A stretch of 64,000 nt of DNA, taken from assembly GCA_964035575.1 (NCBI GenBank), contig OZ037848.1:1364001-1428000 (forward strand). Reading direction: 5' to 3'. The translations under genes were made by a program, and so were the position numbers. The notes under the pieces are model-generated. The model ran no database searches. It was not told where the DNA came from and saw only the letters and a program-made list of their open reading frames with translations. This DNA is from Rhynchopus sp. YZ270_cl-10 (Eukaryota; Euglenozoa; Diplonemea; Diplonemida; Diplonemidae). Of the stretch, positions 22,795 through 32,892 are shown piece by piece (position 1 is the stretch's first letter; every line of letters begins with the position of its first letter).

Positions 22795-23175
22795 GCGGCG
22801 CCCACAAAGTGAGTTTTCCCCTGAGTATGCTGTGTATGCTGTGTATACTGTGTATACTGTGTATACTGTGTATACTGTGTATACTGTGTATACTGTGTAT
22901 ACTGTGTATACTGTGTATACTGTGTATACTGTGTATACTGTGTATACTGTGTATACTGTGTATACACAGTATACACAGTATACACAGTATACACAGTATA
23001 CACAGTATACACAGTATACACAGTATACACAGTATACACAGTATACACAGTATACACAGTATACACAGTATACACAGTATACACAGTATACACAGTATAC
23101 ACAGTATACACAGTATACACAGTATACACAGTATACACAGCATACTCAGGGGAAAACTCACTTTGTGGGCGCCGC
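22795..23175. repeat. Giant hairpin of two opposed 9-bp arrays
   Basis: The left arm holds about 15 copies of TGTGTATAC, then the sequence reverses at a TATA centre near 22962 into about 20 copies of ATACACAGT. The outer flanks are also inverted copies: GCGGCGCCCACAAAGTGAG at the left and CTCACTTTGTGGGCGCCGC at the right, together with the adjacent GTTTTCCCC. The arms are about 168 and 213 bp, so the right array has about five more units. Long open frames here are artefacts of the array. Confidence 0.97.
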
Positions 23176-23179
23176 ACAC

Positions 23180-25278
23180 AGGTTTTTTTTGGGTTCAGCC
23201 ACACCATAGATACAACAAAACAGCATTTTTCCACCCACCCCTCCACGCCCCTCACCGAACACAAAGACAGAAACAACAACAAAAAAACTTCATAAAAATG
23301 GTGTTCCATGATTTTACCCCAAAAAAGCACCGAAATAACGGTGACGTGTTGGGGCTGACTTTTTAAAGGGAAAAAGGCATAAAACCCCAATTACACCTAA
23401 TGTGCTCTGGGGGGGGTCAGGGACACCAAAATATTCAACCACTTTACCCTACACTTCGCTCTGGCACCCTATGACAGGAGTATGCCAGTGTCAAAAACTT
23501 TTTCTCTTTTATTTTTTGATGGGACCATTTTTGTTGATCCCTCACCATATACTATCAATTTATTGATTGCATATGATGAAAATTCTTTTATTTTGCACGG
23601 CGTATGGGTCAAAATATGTTAAAAGAAAGGGAAAAGTCACTTAGTACCCAAATTTCTAGTACCCAATTAGGTTAAGACCCACTGGGTATTAGCCTCCTAA
23701 ATGGGTATTAGAAATTTGGGTACCAAGATACTTACCCTAAAATAAAATACGACAATCGTATGATTTTTTTTAAAGTCCGGACAGCTGATGCTGTACGACC
23801 TCCGAGGTAACGGATCCAATTGTGCAGGAGAGGTAACGCAACACTGTGTTGCCAGGCATGAGGTGACTTCGGTCCATCTTTCACAAAAAAGAGACCCCCT
23901 GTTTTTTGTCGTTTCACTAGAACATTGTTTTGACACCATGCACAAAATGCCCTGCAAAAAAGGCACGAAATAAATACTCCCTCTAAAAAAAAATCCCCCC
24001 TTACCCAGCTTCGTCCTCATCCGCAATACACGCGATGCTCCAATTGTTCATTTTTTTTTTTATAAAACTGCAAATTGATCAATGATAGATGCCCCTTGGG
24101 AAAATTTGTTCCTGCCCGTCAACAAAGGTGCCCTACCTTTCAACTTGCATTTTTTCCCCCATGGTTTTAGATGACTGAACACAAGAGGCTTAGGTTCATC
24201 TTATAAATCCTTTTTTGTTTTTGAGACTTTCATCCTCCCCATTTTTGTATTTTGTTTCAGATGTGTACACGAGAAGCACATTCAGGTCCCCCCCCTATTT
24301 TTTCCCCAAAGGTTTTAGATGACCAAGCAGAGTCTTAGGTTCATCTCACAAACTTTTATTTTTGACACACCAACCTTTGCTTATAAAACCTCGGACCACC
24401 GCGGTGGGAAATTTGAAAAATAATGACATCTGGGAAGAAATAAAGGTTGCTCTTAAAGGGTTGAGGACGGTCTTGCGTCTGAGGTGAGATTTCTGTTCTC
24501 ACTGAGCTTGCCTTAGGACACCTGCGTTTAATGTGTAACAGATGTGCCGCCCCAGCCAAACTCCCTACCTTTCTGGTGTCTCCAGACGTACCTGACGTAA
24601 TACAAAAAGGCTTAGAACAGTATTGGGTACAGATCTTTACCAATAGGTTTGGAGTGGTTATCGACAACGAAAATACGAATGCAAAAAAAAAAAAAAAAAA
24701 AGTCAGCGTCACGCCTACCTCGGTAGGTTACAGTGGAAAAGGAAAAGAAAAAAAGAAGAAAAATACAAAAAAAAAAAACCCCCCAAGATGCCGTCCAAAG
24801 CAAGATAAAAGACCCACCTTTTTTAGCCTCCCTTCTCTTACCTCTCTCATAACATCCTTCTGGATAAACACACACGCACACACCCCTATGAGAAATATTT
24901 CTCAGGGACACCCAAATGGGCTATATTCTGACTGGGCAGGGGTAACCCACATCCTCATCAAACACACCCACCTGCAGGCTGCGTAATAAGGAAGGTGGCC
25001 TGAGGTCTGGGCTTTTTGGGTTTTGGGGGTTTTTTTTTGGATAATTTTTGTCATTTACCCATTTTGGGTATTCAAATTTTGTGAAAATTTAAGTCCCCAT
25101 AATTATTGTCCATTTTTCTCCCCCACCACAACACGATCCCACCCCCCCAATCACAACACCACAACAGAACACCCGAGGAGCAGAACCCCCTCCCTCCCTC
25201 CCTCTCCACTCCTCCCCATCTCCTTCTCCTTTACCACCCCCGCTCCTTTCTGCTTCATGCTAACGAGGTGCCATTTCC
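23180..25278. other. Interval upstream of the ATAD5-like gene
   Basis: No gene is recognised. It holds an ATACTATCAATTTATTGATT repeat near 23545-23575 (others near 20740 and 51810), two GGTTCATCTTATAAA-type modules (24166-24215 and 24309-24358), and near 25070-25120 a stretch related to the GTGAAAATTTAAGTC family of 59220-59300. From about 25130 the sequence becomes a C/T-rich leader (with CCCT repeats at 25189-25207), typical of the gene leaders here. The frame at 24531-24986 is judged non-coding because its second half is lysine runs from A tracts. Confidence 0.6.
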
Positions 25279-28200
25279 ATGCCCGGTCGTAGCGCGAAGG
25301 GGGTACCACAGAAGGGTTCAGGGCTGCCAGCGTCACCTGCATCACCTGCGTCCGCACCTCCCCCTGCAGCGAAGGCGAAAAATGGGACACCCAATCGCCC
25401 CTCTGGCTCCACACAGCCTTCCATCGCGTCGTTTTTTGGCTTAGCTACCAAACCTGCCCCAAAGCAAAGTGCATCCTCCTCTGACGCTTCGAAGACAGCA
25501 AAAAAGCGAAAGGCCCGCTCGGCTTCTTCCTCAAGCGACGATGATGTTGTGTCACGAAAGCGAAGAAAAACTACCCCAAAGAAGTCAGAGAGAACAAAAA
25601 AGAGCCGGGGCCCAAATTCACCAATCGACGTAAACGTTGCGACACCACAGACTGCAAAGAGAGGGAAGAAACAACCGAAGGCGTCACCACCACCTAGCCA
25701 TTCCGTCTTTGTCGAGGATGTTGAAGAAGAAGAAGAAGAGGAGGATGAAATATCTGAACTACCGACCGCTCCACGCGAGGCGTTGTCGTTAACAGTTACG
25801 GCACGTCCCGTTCGAGTAGGAGCCAGTGTCACCGCAGAGAACTGTTCTAGTGTCTTTCGGCGATCCATCCCAACGGATTATGGGGCATCAGCGGACACCC
25901 CTTTATTGTTGTCGGGGGAAAAGCAGGGTGCGATTTCCCAGCCCCGCGCAACGCAGAATGACTATTGCAGTTTACGTTCCTTCGCAGCAATGCGATTGTC
26001 ATTGAGCCTCCCCAAGGTGAAGACGCAAAAACCACAGCAAAGCCCACCCCCTCGAGTCTGCTCTTTAGAGCTGTTCACGTCGTCGTCTTCATTGTCGGTA
26101 TCGGAATTGGGGACGCAAAGTAAAATTGAGGTGCCATTACATATGGAATCGGATGAAGAATCAAGCGATGATGGGGTAGAGCTGAGGGGAAGGGTTTTGG
26201 CGCATCTTAAAAAGAGGACAAATGGAGTGAAGGATGAGAGCATTTTTACGACGTTGTCGTCATCGATTTCCACCGAAGATGAGGCAAATGAGGTTTTGGA
26301 CGTGGTGTTGCAGGTACACAACGAGGCTTTTGTGAAGAGCAAGGAGAAGCAGCGCAGTACAGCATTGCTCTCACCCGAGGAGACTATGAAGCTTTCGGAC
26401 GTGGTCAGCACCATCCCGCTTCCCCCGCAACGTCTGCAGACGATCCCTACCGCGCCTCGTCAGTACAACGCACCTCGAGACGAAATTGTCTCCATCGTTA
26501 CCTCATTGTGCACGTCAACGACGTTTACCCCATTCCTCGAAACCCTTTTATACGATGCTTGCCGTGCAGCCAGCCGCATCGAAATGCTGTTTCCTACCAT
26601 AGGTGGTGGATCTGCAAGAAGAGCGAGAGAGGTCCTTTTGAGGTTAATGCAACGATCCTGCGCGCAAATGCTGCTCTGCCGCAACGGTGTTCTCGCAGGG
26701 CATAGCAGTGAACGAATTGCGAGCGAAAGAAAAAATTTGCCGTGGGCTGCGAAATATGGACCTCAAGGATTTCAAGATTGTGTTGCACCAGCCCCGGTTT
26801 TTTCATTAGATGCACCGGCGAATGCGGTTCGTGAACATCTTTCCATCTGGAGAAAAAAAATATTTTCGAGCACCCGAGCGAAAGGAGACCCACGGCATCA
26901 GTTGATGCTCACAAGCACTACCACAGCTGCAACGGCGTTGTGCGCTGCAGTTGTTGCAATGGCAGTTTCGAGACACGTTTCTCTCGCCTTTTTGCTGCAA
27001 CGCATGGGCAGAGGATACCTTGCACGAAAAAACCCACTGCACATCCACATCCCCCGCACCCCACCCCGCAAAACCCGAGGCCGCCCAAGACGCAACTCCA
27101 AACCCATCCACACCGTCCAATCCCCCGAGGAGCTATACGACACTGCAATCCGCTACGCATCTGAAAGCTTTCACGAGAATATGTCCGACGATGATGTGTC
27201 CGAATTTTCGGAAATTTCGGCGTGCAGCTGTGCAGGGTCTGGCACCCCACCGGAACGACGAAGGAAACGCGTCAAAAAAATTGTGGACAGTTCAAGCGAA
27301 GATTCAACCGACGAAGAAGAGGAGGAATCAAGCGAAGAAGAATCGATCGAGGCAGTAAAGGATGGTGCCTTGGTGATGTGCGGCCCGCAAGGGGTTGGGA
27401 AGACGGCTGCTGTGTATAGCATAGCGGCTGAGGCGGGGTTCAGGGTGATCGAGTTGAACACAGCGAGGAAGAGATCGAGGGAGGTGCTGCGTGCGGATAT
27501 CAGAGATGCGACGCAAAGCAGGTTTGTCAACGCTGCTACAGATGCGGCAGCTGCGTCGCACCAACTGACATTTGAGGATATCCCGCCACCACCGCCACCC
27601 GCCAAAAAATCGCCAAAACCTGCAGTAAAAAAGGCGAAAAAGGTTGCACCCAAAAGCGGACCCCCAGCATGGGCCAGAAGACCAAAAGTTGAAAAAATTG
27701 AAGAGGTAGAAAAATCGCCACCGCCACCACCACCACCGCCGCCGCCGCCACCGCCTCCACCCAAGAAAGCCCCAGAAGTCGTCGATCTAAGCCAGGATGA
27801 AGCGACGCCTGTCAAAAACAGTAATGGCGCAGACAATGTTTTGGTGCTGGTGGAAGGGGGTGACATGGTGTTTGCAGATGAAACGGCGTTTGTGGCGACG
27901 GTACGGCAGCTAGTGGAGGAGTCGAAATGCCCGATTGTGGTAACGTGCAATCGGGTGACCCCTGGGCTGCGGGAGATTTCAGCAATGGGAAATTGTAGGG
28001 AACTGGTGTTTTCGTTGGGTGGGGCTGCGCCGGCGGAGGACACTGCCGTTGCGATTCTTAAGAAGAAGCCTCTTCCCGCTTGGCCTACACTCCAAGACTG
28101 GCCAGGAAGTACCCCGTCCCTCCACGCCCCGCTCGCGCCAAAGCTCAACCTAGGTTACCTCGTGGTCCTGCAGTTGGTGCTATTCTCAGAGGGTTTGTGT

Positions 28201-30366
28201 GTGAGTGCTGCGGATCTGAGGTGCCTGCTGTACTCCTTTGGAAGTGATGTGCGTGCGGCGATGAATGCGTGCCAGGTATATATTGTTTGTGGGTTTCTTG
28301 GGGGGTCTTACGATTTTTATTTTTTGCATGTTAACAACCCAACAGCTTTGGTTCCAAGGCACCGGGGTGGATGTGCTTGCCGCGTATGAGGATGCCTTCC
28401 GCACCCCTACCGGGTTTGCTGTGTCCGAGGAGCGGCGCATTGCCTCCTGTCTCGCAAGCAGCTGCAGGAAGCGGGCCCACAGCACAGCAACACCAACACC
28501 TGCTGCAGCTCTGCCGCAGGCGCACCAACTCCGGCAGAGCGTGAGCACGCGGCTCTTCAGCGACAGCACGCTTGATGCCTGCGACACAAACGACTTCGCC
28601 ACACCCGTCCCTCCTCAGATCCCGCCCACACAGTCCATGGTCACAGAGGTGCAGAAGGATTTGGTATGCTCCCCATGTTGGTGTAACTGCCATTTCCCCC
28701 CCAAGAAACTGTGAAAATCTTAACGTACACTCTCTGTTGATTCTAAAACGGGGGGTAAAAAAGTGCGAAAGGTAAATTGGGGGAGAGGTTGAAAAGTTGG
28801 AACGCTTCCTCACCCCAGAACACACCCGATGTGCTGCGTCGGTCCCCGCGGATCTCCACGTATCTGCTGGTCTTCTGAGATCTCAAACAGAGTTGTATTT
28901 ATATAGTGTGGGGGAGAAGTGAGGAGCACAAGAATCGTCTTCGCGTATACTAAAAGATTTTCTACGATATGTCACAAATATCATGTCACCGAAAATAAAA
29001 GTTGCTCTTGAGGGTTGAGGTCTATTTTCTGCAGGCGTCTGGACAACATTTGAGTACAAAGATCGTTACACTCTTTAAGTGATTGTCGATTCAACAAACC
29101 AACAAAACCCCCTCCTCCTCTCCTCCCCCTCAGGTAATCTCCGCCTGCCTTGGTGTGTCGCCTGCTTGCTGCAATGATTTGGCGGATTATGTTGACGGCT
29201 TTGCCAACACACGCGGCACATGCTTCCTTGCTGGCTCTTCAAAACTCCTCAATGCCCCCGACACCTTCGGGCCCGAGCTTGCCTTTCACAACTACCTACG
29301 TCTGCTTAGCGGCAGACCTGAAGGAGATGTACTCTCCCGCATCCGCGAACACAATGGCCCGCAGTACAAACCCCGCCCACGGAGGGGAGTCTACGGGGCG
29401 TCCAGCGTGCCAACCACCACCACCACCACCACCACCACCACTTCCGCTCTTCCCACCGAGAACACATTCACTTTCGACACCCCACCGGAACCAACCCTAC
29501 GCGAGCAAGAAACACCTCTCGTCCCCCCAGAAGGTCACGCCGATATGACCGAGGCTTGGTGCGCGCATTTCGGTAACATCACCGAATGCAATGAAGAGGA
29601 GGATATCATGCCGGGTTGCTCGACTGTTACTCGAATGGCGTCTTTGATGGATGTATGGGTGACGACGGAACGACGGTGCGGGGTGGGGAAGGTCCTCGAT
29701 GCGATGCAGATGAACACAATGGAAGAAGGGTCTGTCCCTGAGGATGGAACCTGGTGGGAGCCACGCAGCATTCCTGATAGGTGGATGCCTAACACGCTGT
29801 CGGCGATGTCGTTGAAAGCGCTGCTGTCGCATGGGGGTAACGCTGTGGTGGGGACCAAGGAGGCGGCAGATCAGATCCGTTCCTTCAGTCTTGCCTCAGA
29901 GCGCGACGCATACGTCTCTGGGGGACCGAGGGAGGGGTTCGTGCTGAGCCACCCTTCGTCAAACATTCATTTGAACGACCGCTTCCTCGCGGCAAGCAAG
30001 AACGCGTTGTTTGGATTTGACAAATCAAAAAGGGACCTAGCGTGGCGTCTCCAGGGCACCACCTCGAAGTGCGATGTGCATGAATACGTCTCCTACGTCA
30101 TATCCTTGCAGAAGCTGGTCGATACCACAGACTACAGCAAGGAGAAGCGTAGCTCCGCATTGTCGAGGCTAAGAAGGGATCTGACAGCAGCGTTGGACGA
30201 AGAGGGGTGGGCGCGTGTCAAGAACATGCCCGGGTTTTCTTTGCAGGCCTTCACGCTTGCGAGAGTGGCGATGGAGGAACGGAAAACCGCAAATGAAGCG
30301 GAATCTGACAAAGATGGATATATTTCAGACCCGGTGCCTAGTAGGAAGCGGCGGAGAGTGGCCTAA
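25279..30366 (+). CDS. ATAD5: ATAD5/Elg1-like alternative large RFC subunit (PCNA unloader), three exons
   Basis: Exons 25279-28275, 28346-28663 and 29134-30366 join in phase 0 through GT-AG introns, giving 1515 residues (human ATAD5 has 1844). The N-terminal 480 residues are disordered, basic and serine-rich. They contain a clear PIP box, QPSIASFF (46-53), for PCNA binding. LPWAAKYGP (487-495) corresponds to the LPWTEKY-type motif that precedes the AAA+ module. Walker A GPQGVGKT (702-709) is followed by AAVY as in ATAD5. A Walker-B-like LVLVEGGD (855-862), a CP-VVTCN strand and a TPGLREIS segment follow. A polyproline run lies about 813-829, inserted inside the AAA+ module. The C-terminus ends in a basic KRRRVA signal. 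The family, with RFC2-5, unloads PCNA during replication. Intron 2 carries a repeat. RFC1 is less likely because no BRCT domain is visible. Confidence 0.85.
28711..29010 (+). repeat. Interspersed repeat inside intron 2 of the ATAD5-like gene
   Basis: Contains TTAACGTACACTCTCTGTTG, GGTTGAAAAGTTGGAACGC and GGGGGAGAAGTGAGGAGCAC blocks. The same blocks occur at 44060-44084, 46112-46215 and 46435-46525, where a 2-kb element interrupts the first block at the TA corresponding to 28721-28722. Confidence 0.8.
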
Positions 30367-32407
30367 AATAGTGGAAAAAAATGCTCTGTTTTGTTTTTTA
30401 TGGTACGGACCACTCAAGTCCCGCCCTTTGCATGAGCTCGACTGTAGTTTTAGCAGTGTTTCAACCTTTTGTAGATATTTTAATAAAAAAGGGAGGGGGG
30501 GAAAAAAGCCTTTTTCGGGTGATTTGAAATGCCCGATTGTCGATATAATTTTGGAAGGAAAAATGTAATAAAAAGGGGGCACCCCAAAAAAATGGATTTG
30601 ATCTCAAAAAGAAAGAAAAGACAGGAGAGGTGTAAGGGGGAGAAATCTGCGGGATGCGGGAAATTGGGGAAAAAAAAGACACAGTAGTTTTGCTGTAGTG
30701 TTACCTTAACACTGTTTCCCCCCCAAGCTTCGAACAGCAAAACATGGCATGTTTCTTTTTCTTCTTTTTTTTGTCCGGACGTCTATGTAAATCCCTAGGA
30801 GAAAGGGTGCCCCATTGTGGACGCCAAGAGAAAGTTATCGCCAATCACACCATCAACGAACAATGCTTTCTACTCCCCTGACTGAGTGTGGGGATGCGTT
30901 CAAGAATTAAACTCTCCCTCCCCCAAACCCCCTTTCATCTCTGTTTTTTTTCTTTATCCAAACAGTGGATGCGTAATAATTTTCTATAGAATCACCACAC
31001 CACAGCACTGGCACTGTTGGCTACGTCTGTGTGTTTGGTCTGTCTGTGTGACGGGGGCAGGGAGGGAGGGGGGATGGATAGTAGTGGCTGGATTGCCGGT
31101 AGGAGAGGAGTGGAGCAGGAGCGGGGAGGAGGCTCAGGATGTTCTCCTGGATACCTGCTTTTTGGAGAAGGTCCGACCGTGACTGTGAATAGCATCCCAG
31201 GGTTATTAGAATTGGGGGTTTTTTTTGTATTTTTTTTTGTATTTTTGAGGGGACTTTTCAAATGAAGGGACCGTGATCTGTGGGAAAATTGAAGAAAATA
31301 TTTTTTTTGAGTAAAACGAAGGTAAGAGAGGCGGGAAAAGGGGATATTTCTCTCTCTCCTTCCCACAGATGTGTTCTAAAAATGCAGCGCAAAGCTAAAA
31401 ACAAAAACAAAAAGCCAAATAGAGAAATTCAATTGTGTCCAAAGGGGAAAATGAAAAATGAAAAATGAAAAATATTTCTAACCCTCACATTTTTTTTATA
31501 CTTTCACGTACCCTATTATACCTTGTATTCAGTAGAATAGATAGTATCTGAAACAATTCCTTTCACAATTCAAAATTCGTCGTTTTATTCCTTCCAGAAT
31601 GGTTCCTTCCACGTGTCCGTTGTAGAGGGAGGCATGCACGGACTTTTCTCCAATTGCTGTGCCGCATCCTCGTTTCCATTGCTAGAGTGTAGCATGTCCG
31701 TCTTATGGATCTTGCGCAGCAACTGCACTGCTTGCTGAGGCGTTGAGTCCGGTCGTTGTCTCCTGGGTGTCTCCCATTGATGTGTGCGCGTCACTTTTTT
31801 TTGCACGCCAGCGAAAGAAACGTGCACACCTGTTCCACTCGTTCCCGGATGTCAGACACAAGACTGTCGTACACAACTGTTCTCCCTGTAGCATCCGTCG
31901 TCAGAAGTGGTGCACCCAGGAGCAAGCGGGGGAACTGTAACAGGTGTCTCATGCACAATCTGCACTTTTCCGGACGTAGATGAGCCCATACGCTTTCTTG
32001 TTCTCTTCTCAGAAAAGGTTTGGACTGCGACTGCAGAACATCCTCATGCGTCTAGAACCACTCGTTGTTGTTTCCCATTATCATGACAACGCCGAACTTT
32101 GCAGTTGACATTCTTGACCCAGTGAGGTGCACGACGGCGACGAGGGTGTACTTCTCATGGCGAAGGTACTCCAACCTGTTTTTTTAGGAACGTGGTTTTT
32201 GTCTTCTTCCTGATGAGCGCGGGGTCAGGGCTGGATCCTCAAGGAGATCGAGGCTATACCTTGAACCCTCAACATCCCATCACGCATCCCTACTTGCAGA
32301 GTTTACACAAAGCTTTCTTTTCTTCTTTTTGCCCCCTCTCCCCTTCTTTTTCTTTTCTTTCGTTCTTTCTCGCTCCTTTTCTTTTTTTACATCTTTACAT
32401 CACCTCA
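30367..32407. other. Intergenic interval with short repeats
   Basis: Contains a partial SINE-like copy (about 30397-30475) and a CGGACGTCTATGTAAATCCC module (30775-30845, relative at 39985-40060). A GTACCCTATTATACCTTGTA module (31506-31556) has its relative at 4886-4942. The stretch 31590-32170 is less A/T-biased, with several short frames (for example 31743-31940, Cys- and Arg-rich), but no continuous gene or known motif is seen; it may be a decayed coding sequence. Confidence 0.5.
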
Positions 32408-32584
32408 ATGCCTTCACCTAAGGAAGAGACTCGCCGCAGGGTGATGCAGATGAGCAAGGAACTTCGCCGGGCCCGCCAGGACGCAATCGTCGATGGCAAC
32501 GTTGTCGGCTGCAAGGCTGAGAACGCACGCAGCCTCACTGTCAACCTTGACATGCTAAGGAAGGACCCTCAATTCATTTTGTGA
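32408..32584 (+). CDS. Possible small protein, 58 aa, or first exon
   Basis: The frame begins at the first ATG after a pyrimidine tract of about 100 bp, the same arrangement as the convincing genes. It encodes a charged, helical peptide (MPSPKEETRRRVMQM, LRRARQDAIVDGN, ARSLTVNLDMLRKDP). Composition is gene-like and unlike the local homopolymers. No family is recognised. Just before the stop a GTGAAA could act as a splice donor, so this may be the first exon of a longer gene whose remainder was not found; downstream sequence quickly becomes A/T runs. No upstream start is credible because it would translate the pyrimidine tract. Confidence 0.45.
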   Translation: MPSPKEETRRRVMQMSKELRRARQDAIVDGNVVGCKAENARSLTVNLDMLRKDPQFIL

Positions 32585-32829
32585 AAACAACATAATTCTT
32601 AGGGGATAAGGGGGGTTAGGGGGTTTGAGGTTGGTTCTATTTTGGTCAAAAGGTGATACGAAAAAAAAAATGCAAAAAAAAAGGGGGGTCACCAAAAGAA
32701 TTAAAAAAACAAAGTACGAAAAGGAAAAAATTGAGTGGGGGGGAGATGTGTGAAAATTCCCTCGTACAGAGTAGCAAATGGGAAGATGCTTCCGTTTAAT
32801 GGCAACCCACGAGAAGAACAACAATATAA

Positions 32830-32892
32830 ACTCTTGAAAAACAGACGCCACATGAGACCCGGAGTCTCATTTGGCGTCTGTTTTTCAAGAGT
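32830..32892. repeat. Near-perfect hairpin, 29-bp arms
   Basis: The arms 32830-32858 and 32864-32892 pair with one mismatch around a CCGGA loop; landmark sequences are CTCTTGAAAAACAGACGCC and its inverse. It lies about 245 bp after the stop of the small gene. It may be a tiny foldback element or an RNA hairpin. Confidence 0.9.

Noticed and set aside
22623-23390. Frames of about 190-250 codons over the 9-bp hairpin
   Set aside because: Same artefact: repeating YTVYTQ- or ILCI-type peptides from the array, mirrored on the other strand.
24531-24986. 151-codon frame upstream of the ATAD5-like gene
   Set aside because: The first 50 residues look mixed but the rest is A-tract lysine runs; no leader and no family.
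27171-28148. 325-codon minus-strand frame opposite the ATAD5-like gene
   Set aside because: Serine/glycine-rich antisense of low-complexity coding sequence; the plus-strand AAA+ motifs settle the strand.
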